DNA of 12,182 nucleotides from Verrucomicrobiales bacterium (lineage in GTDB: Bacteria > Verrucomicrobiota > Verrucomicrobiia > Verrucomicrobiales > DEV007), in assembly GCA_002708885.1 (NCBI GenBank), contig PAPL01000059.1, forward strand, positions 1 through 12,182. Reading direction: 5' to 3'. The notes beneath the pieces are model-generated. The model was given only the letters and a program-made list of their open reading frames with translations, searched no databases and was not told the DNA's origin. Of this stretch, positions 1 to 6,514 are shown one piece after another; the first letter of the stretch is position 1; every line of letters begins with the position of its first letter. A program made the position numbers and the translations under genes.

Positions 1-620
1 CTTTCTAAGCCATTAATCACGTAAGTCAGGCCTCCTTTGGAATGTCCCCAAGTCAGGCGAGAGTTAACAGACAGGTTTCCGATTGAAAAATTGTGCCCAT
101 CCTCAATCAGTTCGGCCTCTTTAATAGGCTCTTTTTCACTCACATATACCCTGATGGATGGAAAACTAGATTTGAGTCGTGCAAGATCCGCAATGTGATC
201 TGTGTGAGTGTGGGTTAAGTAGATAGATTCTAGGTTCAGATCATTCGAATGAACAGTATCGATTAATTGCTGCGAATCGGCTCCAGTATCAAATGCTACT
301 GCTGTGCGGTTAGATCTGTTCCAAACGAGATAGGAATTCACGTACATGTCGGACCATTTTGTATTGTACATTTCTAGTCCCTGAACATTGACCGGTTCAG
401 GGTACCAAGATTTGCGTCCGGAAATAATCAATGATTTAGAGTCCAGATTCAGGTGAGGTGCGATAGAGGTGATCGTCTCCTCATCAACTCTTCCCTCAAG
501 TAATTCTGCAATTGATGATGATGAAATGCCTGACTTTGTAGCCAGATCCTGTACGGATATTCTTTGCCCGCGCATGGCTTTTCCAACAATATCCTCAAGA
601 AAGTCTTCGATGCTGATCAT
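1..620 (-). CDS. XRE-type HTH / metallo-beta-lactamase-fold hydrolase fusion (3' end beyond the window)
   Basis: Partial gene: the ATG is at 620-618 and 206 codons can be read before the left edge with no stop. Residues about 15-65 look like an XRE-type helix-turn-helix, with the core SVQDLATKSGISSSSIAEL followed by the usual 'iaphLnld' closing helix. From about residue 75 the protein is a metallo-beta-lactamase fold: an early FDTGAD strand-loop (110-115), the metal motif HTHTDH (137-142) and a downstream WGHSKGG (191-197) supplying the next histidine ligand. The later ligands are off the window. MBL-fold enzymes hydrolyse thioesters, lactones, phosphodiesters or similar bonds, and the substrate here cannot be told. 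No signal peptide is seen, so it is probably cytoplasmic. It is the last visible gene of the minus-strand operon, 33 bases after fdhD. No Shine-Dalgarno precedes the ATG. The domain calls are strong; the function is open. Confidence 0.85.
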   Translation of the reverse strand, partial: MISIEDFLEDIVGKAMRGQRISVQDLATKSGISSSSIAELLEGRVDEETITSIAPHLNLDSKSLIISGRKSWYPEPVNVQGLEMYNTKWSDMYVNSYLVWNRSNRTAVAFDTGADSQQLIDTVHSNDLNLESIYLTHTHTDHIADLARLKSSFPSIRVYVSEKEPIKEAELIEDGHNFSIGNLSVNSRLTWGHSKGGLTYVINGLE

Positions 621-653
621 AACAATATAATCAAAGGTTGTACGGCCCCAAAT

Positions 654-1466
654 TTAATCTGTTACATTTCCTGAGTAAATATTCATTGTGCTGTTTCTCA
701 GAAATCCAATTAGAGTTTGACCTGATTCCTTGGCGAATTCAACTGCAAGGGAACTCGGTGCGGATATGCCGGCGATTGTAGGAATACCCGCAGATAAAGA
801 TTTCTGCATCAGTTCGAAAGATATTCTTCCGCTGAGAAGTAATGTGTGGTCCGAGAGTGGCAGGAGATCTTCCATAAGCGCATGGCCTATGACTTTGTCG
901 AGGGCATTATGCCTTCCCACATCTTCACGGATGACAACTATTTCCCCGTTTGGATCAAAGAGAGCGCTAGCGTGCAATCCGCCGGTCTTTTTAAATGTTG
1001 TCTGCGCTGCAGATAATTTGTCTGGATATCCTGCGATTTCTGAAGAGGAGATTTGGTTCGATCTTTCTATTTTCGGGAAATCTATCATTACAGATTCGAT
1101 TGTGGCCTTACCGCAGACTCCACAACTCGATGAAGTAAATACATGGCGGGTAAGGTTTCCAAACTCAAAATTTACTTCTTTAGATAACAGAACACTAACG
1201 AAGTTCCCTTTTTCAGAATCATTTTCAGCGAGACTCTGACATTCAGAAATTTCAAACACATCATCTCTGCTTTTTATAATTCCTTCACTGAGAAGAAATC
1301 CTGCGGCAAGTTCACGGTCATGGCCCGGTGTCCGCATGACGATCGCTACATTTTTATCTTCTACTCGAATTTCTAGCGGCTCTTCGACAGCAACAAAATC
1401 ATCGATGCTAGAAACAGATCCTGAGCTGTTTTTTCTAATATTGAAAAGCTTTGATGATTCAGTCAC
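654..1466 (-). CDS. fdhD: Formate dehydrogenase accessory sulfurtransferase FdhD
   Basis: FdhD passes sulfur from a cysteine desulfurase (IscS in E. coli) to the molybdenum cofactor and is needed for active formate dehydrogenase; it acts in the cytoplasm. The family signature is clear: SSSCGVCGK with the persulfide-carrying cysteine pair C115 and C118, then TGGLHASALFD (161-171), REDVGRHNALDKVIG (180-194), LLSGRISFELMQK (210-222) and AGIPTIAGISAPSS (226-239). The length of 270 residues is normal and nothing is missing. The start is GTG at 1466, three bases after the mobA stop; the N-terminus before the first conserved strand is short, so no upstream start is needed. No Shine-Dalgarno is visible, which suits translational coupling to mobA. 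It sits between mobA and the HTH-MBL gene. The formate dehydrogenase it would serve is not in the window. Confidence 0.97.
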   Translation of the reverse strand: MTESSKLFNIRKNSSGSVSSIDDFVAVEEPLEIRVEDKNVAIVMRTPGHDRELAAGFLLSEGIIKSRDDVFEISECQSLAENDSEKGNFVSVLLSKEVNFEFGNLTRHVFTSSSCGVCGKATIESVMIDFPKIERSNQISSSEIAGYPDKLSAAQTTFKKTGGLHASALFDPNGEIVVIREDVGRHNALDKVIGHALMEDLLPLSDHTLLLSGRISFELMQKSLSAGIPTIAGISAPSSLAVEFAKESGQTLIGFLRNSTMNIYSGNVTD

Positions 1467-1469
1467 GAA

Positions 1470-2027
1470 CTAGATCTCTGGAGGATAATTCATATTAGCA
1501 AAAAATTCTATTTCCGGTTCAGTAATTTTACGGGTCTTTAAAAGGCCCGCGGAAATTGCTTTATTTACAAGTTCCTGCATGGATAAAGATCCTGACAGGA
1601 ATTGATTTTTGGCTAGTTCGATTATTTCTTTTGGGTAAACAGCTGCCAGTGGTTCGCTCATCTCGTTTGCGTGAACTGGTACTGAGCCGCTGCCTGAACA
1701 TACGAGCTCGCCCAAAAAACTTATTGGCATTTGAGGCATATCAACGGCCAAAATGAGAACTCTTTCTATTTTTGTTGCATTTAAGCAGTCGATTAGGGCT
1801 CCGAGGGGGCCTCTGTCAGGCTCAGAGTCTAACACTACTTTGTAATTTGTTTCAAAATGCTGTTCATTGTTCGCTGATATAATTATCTCTGAAGGCATTA
1901 GTTGCTCAATCTTGTGCACCTGATGACGCCACAGGGGTGTCCCATTGATTTGATGGAAGGCCTTATCTGTGCCGAACCGCTCTGAACGGCCTCCTGCCAT
2001 GACTGCTGCTGCGAAAGGAGAGTTCAC
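1470..2027 (-). CDS. mobA: Molybdenum cofactor guanylyltransferase MobA
   Basis: MobA joins GMP from GTP to molybdopterin-bound molybdenum, giving the guanine dinucleotide (MGD) cofactor used by DMSO-reductase-family enzymes such as formate dehydrogenase. The nucleotide-binding signature AVMAGGRSERFGTDKAF (residues 8-24) matches the family LaGGxSxRMGxDKa, with R17 and K22 in the expected places. GPLGALIDCL (73-82) and the metal-binding VDMPQMP (95-101, D96) follow. The length of 185 residues is in the usual range. The start is GTG at 2027, directly abutting the TAA of the MOSC gene; the internal ATG at codon 10 is too late because it would delete the first beta strand. The zero-base junction upstream and the three-base junction to fdhD strongly suggest one transcript. 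A cytidylyltransferase (MocA-type) specificity cannot be fully excluded, but pairing with fdhD favours MGD synthesis. Confidence 0.93.
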   Translation of the reverse strand: MNSPFAAAVMAGGRSERFGTDKAFHQINGTPLWRHQVHKIEQLMPSEIIISANNEQHFETNYKVVLDSEPDRGPLGALIDCLNATKIERVLILAVDMPQMPISFLGELVCSGSGSVPVHANEMSEPLAAVYPKEIIELAKNQFLSGSLSMQELVNKAISAGLLKTRKITEPEIEFFANMNYPPEI

Positions 2028-2495
2028 TTAGCTGGTTCTACTTTCTTTTCGCAAGGTTCCGCTCGTGAGTATTTTTGCTCTGAGCCCGCCACGCCCTTTC
2101 ATTGCCTCCTCTGCTCCTGGAGCAACGGCACCATTCATCCAGTAGCATGGTGCAGCTTCTTGAGTCCCAAGAAAATCAATTCCTTGAACACTGAATGCCT
2201 TTCCAATTAATGAGTTAAGATCTGTTCCGCTCACAATGATGTTTCTCCGGAAAACAGATGGGCACAGATCGGCAAGTCCAAATTGTTTCCCAATGTCTTC
2301 AAATACTTCGAGAGAGAAAAAAGTGATCTGTCCTTTGTAGTCAGGCTTATAATTATAAAAACGGTCCCCAATGATTCCCATTCCTTTTTCGCATTCCACT
2401 TCATCAAGCTCAATCATTGGGTAATCGCCAGGATCTTTGCCGTGATGGCCATAGAAGTTATGTTTTTCAGCTATGTAGATGTGATGAACGGTCAT
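2028..2495 (-). CDS. Stand-alone MOSC-domain protein
   Basis: MOSC (molybdenum cofactor sulfurase C-terminal) domains bind the molybdenum cofactor or carry sulfur or reduced-nitrogen groups. Small stand-alone versions occur in bacteria, mostly without assigned substrates. The protein starts VHHIYIAEKHNFYGHHG, continues with GIIGDRFYNYKPDYKGQ (residues 41-57) and carries the conserved cysteine in EAAPCYWMN (C117), the likely functional residue. I chose the ATG at 2495 (155 residues), 16 bases after the acyltransferase stop. The reading frame is open to a TTG at 2585, but that 30-residue extension overlaps the upstream gene and has no MOSC-like features, and the domain begins exactly at the chosen Met. 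The gene directly abuts mobA, so a role in molybdenum cofactor delivery or modification is a reasonable inference. It has no signal peptide and is cytoplasmic. No strong Shine-Dalgarno is seen, only an A-rich AAAAAG before the ATG. Confidence 0.85.
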   Translation of the reverse strand: MTVHHIYIAEKHNFYGHHGKDPGDYPMIELDEVECEKGMGIIGDRFYNYKPDYKGQITFFSLEVFEDIGKQFGLADLCPSVFRRNIIVSGTDLNSLIGKAFSVQGIDFLGTQEAAPCYWMNGAVAPGAEEAMKGRGGLRAKILTSGTLRKESRTS

Positions 2496-2511
2496 CTTTT
2501 TATCAAATAAA

Positions 2512-3753
2512 TTAAAACTCTTTGCTTCCATGACTGCGATTCTTTGCGTTGGACTCATTGATTCCGTTTTGAATACTTTTTTCAAATTCTTCAGTCAGTT
2601 TGAGGATCGTGTCTTTTGAAACTTTTTCTTTTGGGTTAACATAATTTCTTAAATCAATTGGCTGACATATTTTTGCTAATACTTTCCTTTTACCAGCGGG
2701 CGGGGCCCATACTGAATAAATGTCCTCACGGAGGCGGGCCACAGTTTCTGCTATCCTGTCAAGGCTTGGATTATTGGTAGCGTAGCCTCCAGAGTAGCCA
2801 AGTATTCGAAGGGCCAGCATTGCTTCATCTGCCAAATCGGTCGCATGAGCATGTTCCTGTTGTTTTTCCATATCAATTCTAATTGAATGAATTTTAGATC
2901 GGATTTTTCGTATTCTGGAAATTAGAGTTTGTTCGATATTGGATTTGATCCCGGCTTCTTCTTCTAATTTGATAATTATTTGTTCAACAGCGTCATTGAT
3001 AAGATTGTCAACATTGGTGTTGTTTTCTGGGAGGCTATGGCCGTGTTTTTGTAGATATTCTGAAAGTGTGAGGATGCTGATTCGGGTAATTTCCTCCATG
3101 ATTGGTTTCTCAGTGGAAAGTGAAGTGTTATACTTCTGAGCTATTTCCTTGAGATCCGAAATTACATTTTCGCGCACATCCTCAACGAAGGTGTATTTTA
3201 AGGATATTGGTACAGCATAGACCGGTTCATCTTCACCTAACTTATGCTGAGCCCGAAGCCCGATGTAAGCGGCGCCCTCAGCGAAAGGAGTCACCCGGTC
3301 ATTGCAGAAATAAACATTTCCCTCAGGGAAAATGACAAGCGGGTATTGCCCCTCATCCAGTATTTGAGCTGCACATTTCATGGCCTTTCTGTCACTACCT
3401 TCACGGTCAACACTGAACGCTCCTGTCCTCTGCATGAACCAAGAAATAAATTTGCTTCTGGCAAAGACATCATAAGCAGCCATGAAGGATGGTTTCTTAT
3501 CCATTCTTCTACAGATTTCATTAATTACCTGAGGATCGCTGTGGGTCGGATGATTGGGAAGAATAATGAATCTGGCATTACGCTCCTCAGCTATTTTCTG
3601 AAATTTCTTTAGCCCATCAACATTGATTTCTTTTAGTCGGTGATTTCGACACTTCAGCCCGATGAAACGGTTCACGAACCTTCCCAAACCAATGATCAAA
3701 TTATTTGGTTTTGGAGGGACGAATTTATATGGAAGGTCACTAAACTCCAGCAT
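2512..3753 (-). CDS. PlsC-type glycerophospholipid acyltransferase with long C-terminal helical extension
   Basis: Lysophospholipid/1-acylglycerol-3-phosphate acyltransferase superfamily. These enzymes move an acyl chain onto a glycerol-phosphate backbone at the inner membrane. Visible blocks are the catalytic NHPTHSD (residues 67-73, an HX4D motif with H68 and D73), an intermediate block around GAFSVDREGSDRKA (111-124), and IFPEGNVYF (141-149), which matches the FPEG phosphate-binding block but with N instead of T. A VPISLKY strand (181-187) closes the domain. After about residue 195 comes a roughly 215-residue extension absent from ordinary PlsC: a charged, helix-rich, probably coiled-coil stretch (250-345) and a tail with the segment KVLAKICQPIDL (357-368). 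No clear transmembrane helix is seen. It lies between the PLD-like gene and the MOSC gene. The preferred acceptor (lysophosphatidate or another lysolipid) is unknown. Confidence 0.86.
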   Translation of the reverse strand: MLEFSDLPYKFVPPKPNNLIIGLGRFVNRFIGLKCRNHRLKEINVDGLKKFQKIAEERNARFIILPNHPTHSDPQVINEICRRMDKKPSFMAAYDVFARSKFISWFMQRTGAFSVDREGSDRKAMKCAAQILDEGQYPLVIFPEGNVYFCNDRVTPFAEGAAYIGLRAQHKLGEDEPVYAVPISLKYTFVEDVRENVISDLKEIAQKYNTSLSTEKPIMEEITRISILTLSEYLQKHGHSLPENNTNVDNLINDAVEQIIIKLEEEAGIKSNIEQTLISRIRKIRSKIHSIRIDMEKQQEHAHATDLADEAMLALRILGYSGGYATNNPSLDRIAETVARLREDIYSVWAPPAGKRKVLAKICQPIDLRNYVNPKEKVSKDTILKLTEEFEKSIQNGINESNAKNRSHGSKEF

Positions 3754-3783
3754 GATCCATTTAAGCTAATTGTTTATGATAAT

Positions 3784-4902
3784 TTACAGTTTTAGTTTTT
3801 GGTGCAGTTCCTGTAAGTATGCAATTTTTCTATTGTAGTCTGCAAGTATTTCAGGATCGGTTACTTCTTCGCTGATCGACTTTCTGTAATCGGCAACGTT
3901 GAGGAAATCTTTTACTAAATTCGGTTCTTTGATGATTAGATTCAATTCTCCTGAATTACACATTGAGAATATAGATAGATTTGCTGAGCCACTAAAAATT
4001 ATTTTTCTATCCACAGCGACCATCTTGGAATGTATCATTTTAGGAGTAAGAAATATTCGGGCTGATCCTGTCGACATTATTTTCTCAGCCCGTTTATAAT
4101 TGTTGTCATTGCCGATGTTGGCTTTTTTAGAGAGTAGCATATTGACTTGCACATTACGGCCCCTTGCTTCTTTGAGGGCATTTTCAATGTCAGGGTCCCC
4201 TATGTAGGCGGACTCAATGAAAATTTCCCTTTCAGCTTTTCCTAGTAATTCAATTAGCAGAGCCTTAATCTCAAAGCGGTCCGCGCCGTTCATCGGCTGG
4301 TTGAAGATATATTCAATTTCCCTGTCTAGATTGAAAGGGACCTGACCCGATTCTCTATTTTTGAAATGTTCCCCTAGGCCGTCCTGTTCCAAGTGCACCA
4401 TATAATCGAAATATTTCCGGTGCCGGTCTTCGATGTTAATGCTTCCCGTGATTAAGTGCTTGTCATCGAAGAGATAATATTTCTGATGAGTGTGAATTCC
4501 TTGAATCCATTCAATTTGAACGTTGGAGTGATTTACTAATTCTTGACCCGCCCCGTTAATAAATTGGTCATCAATGAAAGTGTTGGGAAATGTGGGGGCA
4601 ATGATTTTCCACCACAGTCGTCTTAATTTACTGGGTTCGCACGGAAGATAGGATTTCCGGTTCATTTCGATTCTCTCATACATCATTGCAGATTGATCCT
4701 TGGAGATATTGATTTTAACTCCCCGTTCAGCGGCTCTGAGGAGAGCTTGACCAATGATGTTTCCGATTTCATCAGAACGCCATACATACATGTGAATTTT
4801 GATATTCTTCTTAGCTGAGTCGATCAGCCTGATTACCGTTTCAAATGTTTTCTCGGCGCCGTCCTTTTCTTTTGGACTATGCAGGAGTTTTCCTTTTAAC
4901 AT
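3784..4902 (-). CDS. Phospholipase D / cardiolipin synthase-like protein with two HKD motifs
   Basis: PLD superfamily, a phosphatidyltransferase or phosphodiesterase acting on phospholipid headgroups. Both catalytic HKD motifs are intact: H139-x-K141-x4-D146 in HQKYYLFDDKHLITGS, and H291-x-K293-x4-D298 in HSKMVAVDRKIIFSGSANLS. Each is followed by the expected GS(I/A)N. The first half opens with KKNIKIHMYVWRSDEIG (31-47), the usual first PLD strand. At 372 residues it lacks the N-terminal transmembrane helices of ClsA and is closer in build to the soluble ClsB/ClsC type. No signal peptide is visible. The start ATG at 4902 is preceded by AAGGTG about 7 bases upstream, the best Shine-Dalgarno in the operon, and lies 11 bases after the lipase gene. 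Together with the lipase and acyltransferase it suggests phospholipid remodelling. A cardiolipin synthase role is likely but not proven. Confidence 0.86.
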   Translation of the reverse strand: MLKGKLLHSPKEKDGAEKTFETVIRLIDSAKKNIKIHMYVWRSDEIGNIIGQALLRAAERGVKINISKDQSAMMYERIEMNRKSYLPCEPSKLRRLWWKIIAPTFPNTFIDDQFINGAGQELVNHSNVQIEWIQGIHTHQKYYLFDDKHLITGSINIEDRHRKYFDYMVHLEQDGLGEHFKNRESGQVPFNLDREIEYIFNQPMNGADRFEIKALLIELLGKAEREIFIESAYIGDPDIENALKEARGRNVQVNMLLSKKANIGNDNNYKRAEKIMSTGSARIFLTPKMIHSKMVAVDRKIIFSGSANLSIFSMCNSGELNLIIKEPNLVKDFLNVADYRKSISEEVTDPEILADYNRKIAYLQELHQKLKL

Positions 4903-4913
4903 ATTTTGGCACC

Positions 4914-6440
4914 TTATTTGTTGTGTTTTTTTAGAATTTCACCTACTTCTGTGATCGTTTCATCATACTTATGCAGGTTATGCCATGCCGGCACGGTCAG
5001 TTCGGATTGGGCGTCCTTAAGATGGGCGCTTTGATAACTGACGATAAGATCGGTTCTTTCATTTAAGGGCTTGTCCCCGCTGAACTTTCCAGTCCCGATG
5101 ATGCTGTGGAAAGGGACAGTTGATGATATGGGTTCTGCCTGCATTGAACGGATCAGATACGAATTGGGGTGCACGCTATCTATACTTTTCATTTTCATTA
5201 ATGCGGTTGCCTCTTCGAACGGTATGTCGGGATTGAGACGTAATCCGCTGAGAAGGGAATTCTGTATTTCGATAGGGATCCGGATAATGGAATTAACCAT
5301 TCGCGAAACTTTCAAGGAGGCGATTTTGGTTCCGCGGTGCGGTGTCGCAATGAATATTACTCTTCCAATGAACTTCTGCGGATTGAAGAAAAACATTTCA
5401 GTGGCCAGATCACCTGAGTCTCGGGGTGACCGGGAATCATTATTGGGAATTGGGAGCCAGGGCGGTAACTCTTTATTGTTTTTTGATACCATGAGCCTGG
5501 AGAGAATGCCTCCCATGCTGTGCCCAACTAAGACTATTTTTTGCAGATTGGGATTCATCCCTGTAGGGTCATATTTTTTTTGCATGGCCTGTAACTCTTT
5601 CCTCAGGCGCATTGCCGAATAGTGCAAGGGGATACCTGTGGGATATGAAAAGGTCCAGAACTGATAGTGGTTCCTTATCTCTGGATCTGCTTGCAATTGA
5701 TTAATTAAATTTGTCCAGGCCCGAGGATTAGCCTTAAAACCATGCACTAGAATCACTGGTATTTTGTTAGGGTCGTAAGGATTCATTCTGCGCAGGCCTA
5801 TCCTGTTCATGTATCGGTTAGCATTAATAATGGCTAGGACTTTCGGAATGAGTTTTGAGCGTCTCGTAAGATAGTTGATTGGGGCTGTATAGTCTCTGGC
5901 AATTTCAGGCACTTTGACTTGTTCGTTTTTTGGATCAAGTAGGTCATAAAGCAAAATCTTAGGATTTTTCCCCGTGGATTTTACTACTGCTGTCACTGGC
6001 AAAGTTTCGCCGATTTCGTTAATGAATTGGTCCGTTCTGTTTTTCTTTAATAAAATAAGAGGTGTTCCTGACCCTTCTTTTTGATGCCACTCCTGTGACC
6101 AGTTAGTTCGGATGACGGCACTTGAGCGCACAACATGATTGAAACTCAACGGATCAATTTCTTTTCTGCCCACCCATTGGAGATATTTTTGGGAAAGTTC
6201 CTTGTCCTTTGATTTGATTAGAGTAGCTAATGATCTTGAGACGTTTCTTTCTGAGGTGAATTTTTCTGTGTCGGGGGCGATTGAGTCAATTAATGCTGAT
6301 CCTATCTTTTGTTCTGAATTGAAGACCTTTGCGTGTCTTGACGGGAGCGAACAGGATGAAGTTACTGTTGTCACAATGACAAAGATAAGAGCTTTGGATG
6401 TTGGAGCGGTTCTGATCTTTCTGATCATCGAAAGGGTCAA
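4914..6440 (-). CDS. Exported alpha/beta hydrolase, PGAP1/lipase-like (probable lipoprotein)
   Basis: Serine hydrolase with the alpha/beta fold. VILVHGFKANPRAW (residues 229-242) gives the oxyanion-hole HG. VLVGHSMGG (303-311) is the GxSxG elbow with nucleophile S308, and FIATPHRGT (363-371) is typical of lipases and PGAP1-like esterases. D464 in TDLIVSYQSAHL and H487 (or H490) in VPAWHNLHKYDETI are the likely acid and base. Residues 1-30 form an export signal: a basic start, a hydrophobic stretch ALIFVIVTTV, then TSSC with C30 as a possible but imperfect lipidation site. An unknown domain of about 190 residues lies between signal and catalytic domain. The longest start is TTG at 6440; the ATG at 6428 gives a cleaner signal peptide (504 residues) and may be the real start. 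It is the first gene of the operon, next to the divergent promoter region. The natural ester substrate is unknown. Confidence 0.86.
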   Translation of the reverse strand: MTLSMIRKIRTAPTSKALIFVIVTTVTSSCSLPSRHAKVFNSEQKIGSALIDSIAPDTEKFTSERNVSRSLATLIKSKDKELSQKYLQWVGRKEIDPLSFNHVVRSSAVIRTNWSQEWHQKEGSGTPLILLKKNRTDQFINEIGETLPVTAVVKSTGKNPKILLYDLLDPKNEQVKVPEIARDYTAPINYLTRRSKLIPKVLAIINANRYMNRIGLRRMNPYDPNKIPVILVHGFKANPRAWTNLINQLQADPEIRNHYQFWTFSYPTGIPLHYSAMRLRKELQAMQKKYDPTGMNPNLQKIVLVGHSMGGILSRLMVSKNNKELPPWLPIPNNDSRSPRDSGDLATEMFFFNPQKFIGRVIFIATPHRGTKIASLKVSRMVNSIIRIPIEIQNSLLSGLRLNPDIPFEEATALMKMKSIDSVHPNSYLIRSMQAEPISSTVPFHSIIGTGKFSGDKPLNERTDLIVSYQSAHLKDAQSELTVPAWHNLHKYDETITEVGEILKKHNK

Positions 6441-6514
6441 TGCGGGTTTTAATGGTAACTTTACGGTTTATTTGCTCCAATGTCTGCTCATATTGAGATT
6501 AAAATAATCATGAT
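6441..6514. promoter_or_regulatory. Divergent intergenic region, presumed promoters both ways
   Basis: These 74 bases separate the first gene of the minus-strand operon from the plus-strand PhoD-like gene, so both transcripts must start in or near here. An AT-rich stretch with TAAAAT at 6500-6505 could act as a -10 for the plus-strand gene and would start the transcript very close to its ATG. I find no -35 element at good spacing, no clear inverted repeat and no terminator. The regulatory role rests on gene orientation alone. Confidence 0.45.

Noticed and set aside
730..1239. Plus-strand open frame of 169 codons opposite fdhD
   Set aside because: It lies entirely antisense to a clearly conserved fdhD, and its translation has no domain-like pattern or start signal.
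3244..3612. Plus-strand open frame of 122 codons opposite the acyltransferase
   Set aside because: It is antisense to the conserved NHPTHSD and FPEGN blocks and has no recognisable protein features.
5071..5622. Plus-strand open frame of 183 codons opposite the lipase-like gene
   Set aside because: It is antisense to the catalytic region with the GHSMG and ATPHRG motifs; the translation looks random, so it is a shadow of the real gene.
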